Origin: Henriciella sp.
Lineage (GTDB): Bacteria; Pseudomonadota; Alphaproteobacteria; Caulobacterales; Hyphomonadaceae
Assembly (NCBI GenBank): GCA_030066975.1
Contig: JASJAO010000007.1
Span: forward strand, 1-64,000
Reading direction: 5' to 3'
DNA length: 64,000 nucleotides
Below, piece after piece: positions 1 to 8,186 of this stretch. The number at the start of each line of letters is the position of its first letter. The first letter of the stretch is position 1. A program made the position numbers and the translations under genes. Under the pieces are notes generated by a model, which saw nothing but the letters and a program-made list of their open reading frames with translations, was not told the origin of the DNA and did no database searches.

Positions 1-79
1 TGTCCGCCGCTCGCACACCTGCCTCGTGCTCCCTGATCATCCGTATGATCTGTTCTTCGCTGAAACGTGATCTTCTCAT
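1..79 (-). CDS. IS3-family transposase OrfA, N-terminal fragment (cut by window edge)
   Basis: Only the first 26 codons are visible, from the ATG at 79-77. The peptide starts MRRSRFSEEQIIRMIREHE, the usual start of the OrfA helix-turn-helix protein of IS3 elements (compare the common pattern of a basic start, then F-x-E-E-Q-I, then a GxxxAD segment). OrfA binds the element ends and, fused to OrfB by frameshifting, forms the transposase. The call rests on this short peptide and on the IS-like end just upstream. Confidence 0.6.
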   Translation of the reverse strand, partial: MRRSRFSEEQIIRMIREHEAGVRAAD

Positions 80-140
80 TTTGCATCCTCGTTTTCGAGG
101 ACTCTGCAAATTCATGGCCGGAAATTACGGGGCTGGGTCA
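1..140 (-). mobile_element. End of an IS3-family insertion sequence (partial)
   Basis: The window opens inside an insertion sequence. Read on the minus strand, position 140 begins with TGACCCAGCCCC, which looks like the terminal inverted repeat. It is followed by a short leader and then the start of an IS3-type orfA at 79. The same 12-base end occurs on the plus strand at 41887-41898, so this IS family has been present elsewhere in the window. The exact element boundary is inferred; the rest of the IS lies outside the window. Confidence 0.6.
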
Positions 141-207
141 AACTCTATACTTGAAGCTTCGTGTCCCCGAGTTATACAAAGCTACTGTTCGATTTGAGGG
201 GGAAATC

Positions 208-1542
208 ATGGAATTATCGCGTCGCTCTGTTTTGGCTGCATCCCTTGTTCCAATGTTGGCCGCGTGTGGTGTGGGTGGGACACGGAAAAAAATAGTCATC
301 CTGGGTGAGGACCTTCCAGGCAGTCGAGCGCTCGAAGCTGTTGCCAGTAGGATCCTCGGCGCAGGTCAAGTGAGTTTTGTTCTCGATCCCTATGAAATGA
401 TGACCGTCAAAGCGAACACAGATTTTGCATCGCGAGCAGGCAATTACGACGTTGTAATGCAGTACAATACAGCGCTCGCACCTTACGTGCAGAACGACTA
501 CATTGTTCCAGTCTCAGAGTTTTCAGATCAAGCTTGGGTCAACAGTCTTTCGCAATATTTGTTCGAGCAGTCTTGGAAAGAGATTGGCTGGTATCAACAG
601 GCCGGGACCCAGGATGCCGAGCCATTCGGCGTTCCGCATTCCGCAAATTCGATGTTACTCTGCGGGCGCAGAGAGCTATTCGAAGATGCCGATAATGCAA
701 CGCGCTTTAGGGAGCTCTTCGGATATGACCTCGCTTTACCAACCAGTTGGCGACAGCTCGAGGATGTTGCAAATTTCTTCACGACGTCTGAAACGCGCGG
801 GATTGCGCTCCAGGGTGCGGAGTACTGGAACTACTATGAATGGGCTAATTTTGCGTTCGGTAACGGCGGCGGAGTTATGCAAAAGGATTATGGCTGGATT
901 TCCGACGAGAACACACCGCTTATTCTGAACTCTCCTGAGACAATTGAAGCGACAGAGCGCTATGTTCGGCTGAAGAACTACAGCCAATACGGTATGCCAG
1001 ACGCCGATTTCTATAGCACAGACGCAGGCAATCAGATTTCGTTATTGCGGACCGGAAACTATGCGATGGGGATCGTTTGGAGCGATGTTGTTTTCGACCT
1101 AGTGAAAGGGCAGCAATCGTGGTCAGACGACTTCATCTTCGCCCCAATTCCAGGAAGTGTTTCGATGCTGGCGGGCGGTAGTTATTACGTAAACAAGAGA
1201 AGCAAAAACATCCAAGCTGCGGAGGGGCTGATTCAGTCCTTGTTTGATCTACCCCTTCAAAAAGAGCTCGCCCGCAATGGGCTATGTGTACCGCGTCGCG
1301 ATGTTTACGAAGATCCTGAACTTTTGAGTGAAATACCGTATCTTGATGCTCTCGGAAAATCTCTCGCTCGAGGTGTTTATATGCTCGAAGCTGGAATCGA
1401 TGGGGATCAAATCATTTCCCATCTATCTTCGGTCTTACAAGAACTCTTCAGAGCGGACGGCGAGTTGGATGTTGCATCCCGATTAGACATTGCACAAAGC
1501 CAAATATCTGACATTCGTACTAAGAATTTCGAGATGGAATGA
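208..1542 (+). CDS. ABC transporter substrate-binding lipoprotein (family 1 type)
   Basis: This 444-aa protein begins MELSRRSVLAASLVPMLAAC, a lipoprotein signal peptide with Cys20 as the lipidated residue, so it should sit in the periplasm. The body has the layout of family-1 solute-binding proteins (bilobed, around 400-450 aa), with a central aromatic-rich stretch around the YWNYYEWANF segment. The ligand cannot be read from sequence; family 1 includes sugar, polyamine, iron and thiamine binders. The start at 208 is chosen because GAGGGGGA lies just upstream and the signal peptide starts there; the open frame extends to 67. It is the first gene of a three-gene importer operon. Codon use is A+T-richer than in the exopolysaccharide genes downstream. 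Confidence 0.8.
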   Translation: MELSRRSVLAASLVPMLAACGVGGTRKKIVILGEDLPGSRALEAVASRILGAGQVSFVLDPYEMMTVKANTDFASRAGNYDVVMQYNTALAPYVQNDYIVPVSEFSDQAWVNSLSQYLFEQSWKEIGWYQQAGTQDAEPFGVPHSANSMLLCGRRELFEDADNATRFRELFGYDLALPTSWRQLEDVANFFTTSETRGIALQGAEYWNYYEWANFAFGNGGGVMQKDYGWISDENTPLILNSPETIEATERYVRLKNYSQYGMPDADFYSTDAGNQISLLRTGNYAMGIVWSDVVFDLVKGQQSWSDDFIFAPIPGSVSMLAGGSYYVNKRSKNIQAAEGLIQSLFDLPLQKELARNGLCVPRRDVYEDPELLSEIPYLDALGKSLARGVYMLEAGIDGDQIISHLSSVLQELFRADGELDVASRLDIAQSQISDIRTKNFEME

Positions 1543-3202
1543 CTTTATAGCAGTGCCGGCCCGAAGCTTAGTTCTCCCGGGGATCCTGTTTGCGGTCCCT
1601 CTGATTGCGACAGCATTCCTCTACTACCCTTTGGCCAATCACTTCGATTGGGGCAGGTTCGACGCTTCCATCCTTTCACCATCGGTCCGCAGCATTGTCC
1701 TCGCGAGCCTAGTGACTTTTCTTTCAGGGGCGATTGGGATTGGTCTTGGCTGGTGGACCTTTCGATGTCCTATGAGGGAATACATTTACCCATGGTTCGT
1801 CTTCCCGTTTTGTCTTGGAAGTGCTGCCTGGGCATTACTTTTTGCCCAACTACCTGATGCGTTGCCGGGATTCACAAACCGGCAACCGATGGTGGTTTTC
1901 GGCTACTACGTTTTCGTCCAGGTACTTCAATATGCACCGCTAATTGCATTTGTCGCAGTTCAGTCCTTCAAACGAACAGCAGAAGCGCAAACCACGGCAG
2001 TGATGTCCACTCGGATGAATAATCGCGAAGCTGTTCGTTACGCCTTTTGGCCGAAATTTAGGTTGTTTTGCTACTTTGTTTGCGCAATCGTTTTCTGCGT
2101 TTCGTTTAGCGATCACGGCCAGGCTTCACTCTTGTTTCGCCCCTCCAACGGGACAGACAGCCAACTAATGTCGCACCAAATGTCGCAGGTTTACGCCAAT
2201 TGGCACGGTCGACCGGACGTAGCTTTGTCTATGGTTAGTTCAGCAACTCTTGTCGTCACTGGCCTGGCACTGCTTTCGCTGATTGGTAGCATTTTTCTAT
2301 TTAGCCATGTCTGGCGATGGTTTTTTTTAGCGATCGCGGGTAACTCCCTCGACACTACAGCGATGTTGAAAACAGATCTAACGTCTGCCGAAAAAACATT
2401 TTGGAGCCTCGCGGCCTTGATTTCCGGAACCCTTGCTCTCGGGGTTTTTGTCTTTTCGTTCCTGACCCAGGATTTGCTCGTCCTTAAAGCAATTTTCACA
2501 GTTGGCGTTGCGGCTTGCTTCTTAACAGCCGTTTACGCGGGATATGCTTTTGTTCTTCGTTACAAGACTCGAAGCTTCTGGAAATCGACACAAGATCAAA
2601 GCCGCTGGAGTTACATCGCGCTTTTGTTGATTGTCCGAATTATTCCCGGGACCGCCATGTTCTACTCCATTCTCTCTTTCACGATCGGTTTTGAGCAATC
2701 CAGTTGGGTCGTACGGGGTGCCGCATGGCTATTCGCGCATTTAATTTACAACAGCGTCGTCGTGCTACCTTTCCTCTTTCTCATCTTAATGCGGCTGACG
2801 CAGGACGAGCTCGACTTCTTTCGTTCGCTTGGAGGGCGCCTACGGGAAACTGTTCGACTAACCATGGTCCGTCGATTCTCCGCTGAACTTTTGGTTATTC
2901 TGGTGTTTTGCTTCACTTTGATATGGAATGGAGATGCGGCTAACTACGCCGTTTCTTCGTTTTTTGAGTCAGTAAATGCCGAGATCGTCACCCAATCTAT
3001 CAACAAGCACGACAACTTCTCTCGTAGCATACATCTAGTATTTATTACCTCTGTGTTTGCTTTGCTGGCTATTTCGCTTTTTATGCGAATGTTGGTCGCT
3101 AGCAGCAGGACAATCGCACGAAAAGGGGTACCTAACGAGGAGACGATGAAGGCGCAAAAAAGCATGAATGCAAGAGGCCAACGCAATGGTAGCTCAGTTT
3201 AA
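1490..3202 (+). CDS. ABC transporter permease, fused two-domain type
   Basis: A 570-aa hydrophobic protein with about twelve predicted membrane segments. It resembles the fused permeases of iron/thiamine importers (ThiP/FbpB-like). Two cytoplasmic loops look like the ATPase-contacting EAA loops: one around residue 160-175 (before YAFWPKF) and one near the C terminus around ELDFFRSLGG. The frame overlaps the binding-protein gene; a TTG at 1490 or a GTG at 1553 are possible starts and neither has a strong ribosome site. It presumably forms the membrane channel for the neighbouring binding protein and ATPase. The substrate is unknown. Confidence 0.75.
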   Translation: MHKAKYLTFVLRISRWNDFIAVPARSLVLPGILFAVPLIATAFLYYPLANHFDWGRFDASILSPSVRSIVLASLVTFLSGAIGIGLGWWTFRCPMREYIYPWFVFPFCLGSAAWALLFAQLPDALPGFTNRQPMVVFGYYVFVQVLQYAPLIAFVAVQSFKRTAEAQTTAVMSTRMNNREAVRYAFWPKFRLFCYFVCAIVFCVSFSDHGQASLLFRPSNGTDSQLMSHQMSQVYANWHGRPDVALSMVSSATLVVTGLALLSLIGSIFLFSHVWRWFFLAIAGNSLDTTAMLKTDLTSAEKTFWSLAALISGTLALGVFVFSFLTQDLLVLKAIFTVGVAACFLTAVYAGYAFVLRYKTRSFWKSTQDQSRWSYIALLLIVRIIPGTAMFYSILSFTIGFEQSSWVVRGAAWLFAHLIYNSVVVLPFLFLILMRLTQDELDFFRSLGGRLRETVRLTMVRRFSAELLVILVFCFTLIWNGDAANYAVSSFFESVNAEIVTQSINKHDNFSRSIHLVFITSVFALLAISLFMRMLVASSRTIARKGVPNEETMKAQKSMNARGQRNGSSV

Positions 3203-4262
3203 CTTTTCCGGCGTTACATTGGCCTTCCCAAGAAAAGGGAAGGGGGATCCATACCATATCCTCAAAGAAGCCAATGCCAGTCTCAAAGTTGAAAAGGGCC
3301 AGGTTTTGGGTCTGCTCGGAGAGAGCGGTTCGGGAAAGAGCAGCCTGTTGAAGCTTTTAGCAGGAGAATTGTCATCCAATAAAGGCTCGCTGGAGCCTGA
3401 TGGTGTAAACGAACACGACATTATCCTCCTTCCTCAAGGCGGTGTTATCCTGGAACACCTTTCCATCCGGGAGAACCTTCAACTTTTTTCGAAACTGAGC
3501 GCCACAAAGTCCCGCTATAAAAAGGACAAACTCGACCGGGCCATCGAAATATTAGGGATCAGCGAAATTGAGCAAGACAAAGAAAAGCGAGTAGATCAGC
3601 TGAGCGGCGGGGAACGGCAACGCGTTTCTTTAGCGCGCGTCCTTTCTATTGATCCTAAGATCGTCTTGCTCGATGAGCCTTGTGCAGCCATCGGCGGTAT
3701 TCAACGTCAGCAATTTCTGACCTTACTCAAACGCTCATGCATCGAAGCAGGCTACGGCGCAATCATTGCCAGCCATGACTGGCGGGATCACCAGCTAGTC
3801 GCGAGCGACATTGTTTTTGTGCGCCAGACAAGGGGCGAGGGTCTATCCTCGCTCCAAGCAATGCCAATCTCCGAATTTGAGCTACGTCCGCAGCATATGG
3901 AGTCTATTCCATACACTACTTACGATCCGGTGAATTGGCTCCTCGCGCGACGGGCCAATGGTGATACGTTCGATGCGCTTCTGGGAGAGCAAAAGCTCTG
4001 CCAGATCACTTTGCCTGGTTTAGGGGGAGAAGACTTAGTCAGGGTTGCTTGCGGTCCGTTTGAGTACGGCAATACTAAAAACGTTGTTGATAACGACCGT
4101 CTTCTCCGGATCGGTCACTCAGGTTGTTATGAGTTTTTTCAGATCGAGCAGGAATTGGTGATCTGCAAACCATCCAGGGGACGCTCGACTAAAGAGCTTT
4201 CGCTACCTTCTGCTCTAACGGTGTTTTCTATCGAAGATGGGCGGATGCTTTCAAAGCTATAG
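3186..4262 (+). CDS. ABC transporter ATP-binding protein
   Basis: A 358-aa ATPase with Walker A GESGSGKSS at residues 45-53, a Q-loop at LLPQGG, signature LSGGERQRVSLARVL, Walker B IVLLDEP and a switch His in ASHDW. About 110 residues follow the ATPase core and may form a small regulatory domain as in the CUT1/FbpC group. The start at 3186 (MVAQFN) is inside the end of the permease gene, so the two are translationally coupled. It completes the importer operon 208-4262 and is convergent with epmA. Confidence 0.85.
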   Translation: MVAQFNFSGVTLAFPRKGKGDPYHILKEANASLKVEKGQVLGLLGESGSGKSSLLKLLAGELSSNKGSLEPDGVNEHDIILLPQGGVILEHLSIRENLQLFSKLSATKSRYKKDKLDRAIEILGISEIEQDKEKRVDQLSGGERQRVSLARVLSIDPKIVLLDEPCAAIGGIQRQQFLTLLKRSCIEAGYGAIIASHDWRDHQLVASDIVFVRQTRGEGLSSLQAMPISEFELRPQHMESIPYTTYDPVNWLLARRANGDTFDALLGEQKLCQITLPGLGGEDLVRVACGPFEYGNTKNVVDNDRLLRIGHSGCYEFFQIEQELVICKPSRGRSTKELSLPSALTVFSIEDGRMLSKL

Positions 4263-4298
4263 CAATTCAATATACATCGCCCATGAATTATTATTCTA

Positions 4299-5195
4299 TC
4301 AATTGCTCGCATGGATCGAAGTGTGTTTAAGCGCTCGTGCTATTAGTCGGTCAACTCCGATCGCTACCCCTGAGCAGACCGGAATGTCTCGCAATTTTGG
4401 TTTCGGTAGGCGATTCACTTTGAGCCGCTCGCGCTGATCGTTTTCCGCTTCAAACCGTAAGAGAAAATCACTCGCTTTTTCGATTTCCTGATATCCGTTC
4501 GCGATTTCAATCCCGTCGACATAAATTTCAAATCGCATAACCGTTCCATCATCACTTTGCTTAGCGAAGCAAGGATCTACAATCGGGTAGTCTAAGATGC
4601 AAAGCACCTTTTGTGCTGCGCGGCGCTCAATGGTGCTGTCCAACAAGTCGTCAAAGTGTTGACTTGGCAATACCTCCCCATCTCCAAGGTTACAACTTCC
4701 GAACGTCTTCTCATGAAGCAATCGAAGCTCCAAATCAGAAAGCTCGTGAAGCTCTACAGAAAATGCATCTTTGAACAGCTGCGCGCAGGTTATCGACTCC
4801 ACATCGAGATCATAAAGGTCTTTTAGAAAATGGCAGACTTCGGTCGCCATCTCCCGATATCCAAGTCCTGGGGCATACCATTCGAGGATACTGAATTCCG
4901 GTGAATGCGTTGCATCGGAAGGCTCATCTCGAAAAGCCTTACAAATCTGGTAGATAGCTCCAGATCCCTGTGAAATCAGAGACCGCATGGCTAGCTCTGG
5001 CGATGGTTGAAGGTACAGCGTGTCTTGTTTCGACTCCGATTGACTATGCGTCTCGAATAGCACAGTAGTGGGGTGCGCTAAAACAGCGTTATTTAGAATC
5101 GGGGTGCTTACCTCGACGGCGTCCATGTCGCGCATCCAGGTTCGAATCTGTGCTTTTAGGTGGGCTGTGAATTCCAAATCGACCCTTATATCCAA
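4299..5195 (-). CDS. epmA: EF-P lysine lysyltransferase EpmA (PoxA/GenX)
   Basis: A 298-aa paralogue of the lysyl-tRNA synthetase catalytic core without the anticodon-binding domain, as in EpmA. Class II motifs are visible: motif 2 as FRDEPSDATHSPEFSILEWY and motif 3 as GVAIGVDRLIARAL. Known EpmA enzymes activate (R)-beta-lysine and attach it to a lysine of elongation factor P, which helps ribosomes through polyproline stretches. The upstream gene on the other strand, epmB, makes the beta-lysine. No ATG is available: the annotated start is a TTG at 5195, and an ATT a few codons upstream is an alternative. The EF-P gene itself is not in this window. Confidence 0.88.
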   Translation of the reverse strand: MDIRVDLEFTAHLKAQIRTWMRDMDAVEVSTPILNNAVLAHPTTVLFETHSQSESKQDTLYLQPSPELAMRSLISQGSGAIYQICKAFRDEPSDATHSPEFSILEWYAPGLGYREMATEVCHFLKDLYDLDVESITCAQLFKDAFSVELHELSDLELRLLHEKTFGSCNLGDGEVLPSQHFDDLLDSTIERRAAQKVLCILDYPIVDPCFAKQSDDGTVMRFEIYVDGIEIANGYQEIEKASDFLLRFEAENDQRERLKVNRLPKPKLRDIPVCSGVAIGVDRLIARALKHTSIHASN

Positions 5196-6219
5196 TGATC
5201 GGTCTCCAATAAGCGGCTCAGAGGGTGCGGATTGGCAGATTGAGTACCGAAACGCAAATATTTCATTGTCCGAGCTACTCGAGCAGCTTGGTTTGTTGCC
5301 ATCAGATATCCCGTTTGAATTGGACCTGCAATCCGAGTTTCCACTAAAAGCACCTCCTCATTTTTTGTCTCTAATTCGTCCAGGCGACCCGTTAGATCCC
5401 CTTTTTCTCCAGATCGTCTCTCAAGCTGCCGAACGAATGGTTTCTGATGCGGCATCAGAAGACCCGCTTGAAGAAACTGACCGCTTTACCGATCAAGGAC
5501 TGATTAAAAAGTATGAGTATCGCGCTCTCATAGTCGCCACAGGAGTGTGTGCTTTGCATTGCCGATACTGTTTTCGACGCCATTATGACTACTCCGAAAA
5601 GGCCGCCAACGGCCAGGCGCTTGAGGATGCGCTTGATGCCATTGAAAAAAACCCGGCGCTCTCAGAGGTGATACTTAGTGGTGGTGATCCTCTTTCTTTA
5701 TCGGACGCCAAATTGAAAGCGTTGATATCCCGTTTGGAGGAGATGAACGAGATCAAAACAGTCAGGTTTCATACAAGAACGCTGACCGCAGTACCTTCGA
5801 GAGTAACTACGGATTTTCTGAACTTGATAGCGGAGACCTCCAAAAAGATCGTCATCGTGACTCACACCAATCACGCCAATGAATGGGACCCCATTACAAA
5901 ACACGCTATTGGACGCTTAAGAAAGGCTGGCGCGACGCTTATCAATCAATCCGTGTTGTTGGAAAGCGTGAACGACAATGCTAAAGCACTTTGTGATCTC
6001 AGCATTGCCATGTTCGATGCTGGCGTTCTCCCGTATTACATTCACTTGCTCGACCCCGTTGCGGGCGCCGAACACTTCCATGTCGGGTTAGATAGATCTC
6101 GTGCGCTCCGTCGAGAAATGATGCGGTCGCTTCCGGGGTATCTCGTTCCAAAGTTCGTTAAAGAAATTCCCGGCGAACAGAGCAAGGTTGATTTATTGGA
6201 CCTTCCGTTGTCGGATTAA
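5125..6219 (+). CDS. epmB: EF-P (R)-beta-lysylation protein EpmB, radical SAM lysine 2,3-aminomutase
   Basis: A radical SAM/PLP enzyme of about 340-364 aa with the [4Fe-4S] motif CALHCRYC followed by FRRH, the GGDPL segment, and the C-terminal LVPKFVKEIPGE region that carries the likely PLP lysine. EpmB converts lysine to (R)-beta-lysine for EpmA. It is divergent from epmA, and the two 5' ends overlap. Recognisable EpmB sequence begins around 5240 (DWQIEY). The nearest upstream in-frame ATG is at 5125, inside epmA on the opposite strand, so the true start is uncertain and may be a non-ATG codon between 5190 and 5266. Confidence 0.85.
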   Translation: MSRIQVRICAFRWAVNSKSTLISNDRSPISGSEGADWQIEYRNANISLSELLEQLGLLPSDIPFELDLQSEFPLKAPPHFLSLIRPGDPLDPLFLQIVSQAAERMVSDAASEDPLEETDRFTDQGLIKKYEYRALIVATGVCALHCRYCFRRHYDYSEKAANGQALEDALDAIEKNPALSEVILSGGDPLSLSDAKLKALISRLEEMNEIKTVRFHTRTLTAVPSRVTTDFLNLIAETSKKIVIVTHTNHANEWDPITKHAIGRLRKAGATLINQSVLLESVNDNAKALCDLSIAMFDAGVLPYYIHLLDPVAGAEHFHVGLDRSRALRREMMRSLPGYLVPKFVKEIPGEQSKVDLLDLPLSD

Positions 6220-7056
6220 AACAATTTCAAGGGCCAGACTGCTCAGCTGCTGTAGAATGAGCTGGGCGCTAGTCACACCAAGAGCAACGCCAATCCAAAA
6301 GTTTGAGTTCGAGAGAACACGTTGCGTGTCTACCGCCGCGAAACAGGCTGGGCTAGCGAGCACGCGTTCGCCAGTCGGTTCGTTGAATATTTTATAGTAA
6401 ACTTCGGTGTAATTTGGGTGTGATGCATCCTGATAGAAGTACTGAAGAAATAAGATGATACCCGCGCCTATAACGATCGGAAAATCGCAAACAAACGCCT
6501 TGAGTACCCAGTAGAAAGAGGAACCGTGGACTGTGTCTTTGTATTCTACGCGTTCTGGTCGCTCCTCCACATCTCGTGCCTTGAGAAGGCTGCTTACAAA
6601 TGTAAGGAACGCGAATGCGAGGATCATCCACCCAATCAGGCTTATCTTACTCAAGTATCGCGGCACCACGGTATCAATTTTGCCATCCGGCCAACTTGAC
6701 CATTCGTCGAGTGGCCCCATGAATGACGTACAGATTAGAGCGATCGCGACACCCGCGAGGCACGCCCCAGCATAGGGGACAAGTCTAAGCGGCATGGGAA
6801 GGTCTAAATAGACAAGGAATGATGTTATCGAAGCGATGATCGCGCCGATGGTAAACGGAATGACTATTGCGCTATAGCGCGTTGGTGCCGTCGCAACCAT
6901 CTCTAGCGATTCTGAAAATATAAAGGCCGTCACGATCGCGATCAGGAGGATAACGTTCGAAAGCACGGGACCGCTCGCCTGTTTGAGCTTGGTTAGCAAT
7001 GCATCAAACTCACGCTTTCTTCTGCTCTCAGATTTCTGTTTCGTGTCATCAGCCAT
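6193..7056 (-). CDS. Integral membrane protein of unknown function
   Basis: A 287-aa protein with a basic, charged N terminus (about 35 residues) and around six hydrophobic segments, for example residues about 40-60, 68-85 and 95-115, plus a pair at the C terminus. I do not recognise a family. The start at 7056 (MADDTK) is chosen because GGGGGA lies at the right distance upstream. Its 3' end overlaps the end of epmB by 27 bp on the opposite strand. It is the last gene of the A+T-rich segment before the tRNA-Ser. Confidence 0.6.
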   Translation of the reverse strand: MADDTKQKSESRRKREFDALLTKLKQASGPVLSNVILLIAIVTAFIFSESLEMVATAPTRYSAIVIPFTIGAIIASITSFLVYLDLPMPLRLVPYAGACLAGVAIALICTSFMGPLDEWSSWPDGKIDTVVPRYLSKISLIGWMILAFAFLTFVSSLLKARDVEERPERVEYKDTVHGSSFYWVLKAFVCDFPIVIGAGIILFLQYFYQDASHPNYTEVYYKIFNEPTGERVLASPACFAAVDTQRVLSNSNFWIGVALGVTSAQLILQQLSSLALEIVLIRQRKVQ

Positions 7057-7395
7057 TTGATCCCCCAAAAACACTATCTATGTGTGACAATCGCGAAGTC
7101 TGCATCGTGTCCCGTGCGATTGAGTATCTTCAGAATAGTGCGATCACTCAATCTAATAATTGATTTCGTTCCAAAAAATCCCTGCCGTGTTGGGAGTCAA
7201 TTTGAAACCGCGGTTAGTATCCCTTCATATGGAATTATTAGAAGTGCGGGAGATTTACACGTCTGATTCAGCTCGTAGTTTGGTCCACGATTTGAGGCGA
7301 TGAGCACACTCCGAGAACAGAGAAGTGTCTAACCCATTAGGTTAGACATCTTTGATCTACAATTATTAAATGATACCAATGGTTTGATTTTTGGG
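7057..7395. other. Intergenic region between membrane protein and tRNA-Ser(GCT)
   Basis: About 340 bp with no convincing gene. It is A+T-rich and contains the inverted repeat at 7326-7348. It lies directly beyond the 3' end of the tRNA, where site-specific integrases often insert elements, but I see no integrase gene and no second copy of the tRNA 3' end in the window. Confidence 0.5.
7326..7348. repeat. Perfect inverted repeat TGTCTAACC-N5-GGTTAGACA
   Basis: Nine-base arms with a five-base centre (CATTA). There is no T-run after it, so it is not a typical terminator; it could be an operator or an IS end remnant. The string GGTTAGACACTT, read across this repeat on the minus strand, also occurs at 41862-41873 next to IS debris, which favours a mobile-element origin. 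Confidence 0.5.
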
Positions 7396-7485
7396 TGGCG
7401 GAGAGGAAGGGATTCGAACCCTCGATACGCGTGAACGTATACGCCCTTAGCAGGGGCGCGCCTTCAGCCACTCGGCCACCTCTCC
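7396..7485 (-). tRNA. tRNA-Ser(GCT)
   Basis: A 90-nt class II tRNA on the minus strand. The acceptor stem is GGAGAGG/CCTCTCC, the anticodon loop CTGCTAA gives anticodon GCT, there is a long variable arm, the T loop is TTCGAAT and the 3' CCA is encoded. It reads codons AGC/AGU. Its 3' end faces the A+T-rich accessory segment at 1-7395, so it is a plausible integration site. Confidence 0.95.
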
Positions 7486-7636
7486 ACTCAGGCACTTGTC
7501 CCTAATCAACAACCACCGACAGGGCAACTGCATTTTGCGGTTATCTGGACCGATACTGTGCAGTCGCCCGTGCAAACCTCGGGGCAATCCAAAATTCTCA
7601 AGTTCGTGGAAAGATTGATGTGCTATGGAACACGTT

Positions 7637-8110
7637 ATGTCTGAGAACACTCCACCCAAGCTACGCCTTGATAACTATCTGCCCTACCGGCTTTCGGTGC
7701 TGTCGAATGCGGTTTCTCGGTTGATTGGGGGGGTGTATGAAGGGGACTTTGATCTGTCGATCTGGCAATGGCGGATTATTGCGGTCCTGGGGGAAACGCC
7801 TGGTCTGACCAGCACTGAAGTCACCCAGCGCACATTGATGGACAAGCCGACGGTTAGCCGCGCGGCGGCGAGCCTTGTCGAGCGCGGGCTGCTGCGCCGT
7901 GATGTCGACACAGAAGATCGCCGACGAGTGCCTCTGTCGCTCACTGATGCCGGGCAAGCCATCTACAATCAGGTTATTCCCGAAGCGATCGAGAAGGAAA
8001 AGGCTCTGCTCGATGTGCTGTCGGAGGACGAACAGTGCCAGTTGCACGATATTCTGACGCGACTGGCGCGCGTGGCCTCCCCCGGAACCAAGCTTTGGGA
8101 TGATTTTTAG
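7637..8110 (+). CDS. MarR-family transcriptional regulator
   Basis: A 157-aa winged-helix protein. The MarR core is visible: LSIWQWRIIAVLGETPGLT leading into the recognition region around TLMDKPTVSRAAASLVERG, followed by the DRRRVPLSLTDAG wing motif (D-x-R motif). Such proteins bind as dimers and usually repress nearby genes. Two starts are possible, ATG at 7625 and at 7637; the second gives the more usual N terminus. The next gene, 8187, is on the same strand and may be a target, but no ligand or operator can be inferred. Confidence 0.85.
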   Translation: MSENTPPKLRLDNYLPYRLSVLSNAVSRLIGGVYEGDFDLSIWQWRIIAVLGETPGLTSTEVTQRTLMDKPTVSRAAASLVERGLLRRDVDTEDRRRVPLSLTDAGQAIYNQVIPEAIEKEKALLDVLSEDEQCQLHDILTRLARVASPGTKLWDDF

Positions 8111-8186
8111 CAGTAAGAACAGTGTTCTGATGCTGGTCAGCCCGCCCAATCTGTGTAAAAGTTAACTCACTGGAAGGGGTTCCAAA

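Noticed and set aside
4262-4311. Hairpin AGCAATT/AATTGCT between the ABC ATPase gene and epmA
   Set aside because: The arms are seven bases with a loop of over 30 bases and no T-run, too weak to call a terminator.
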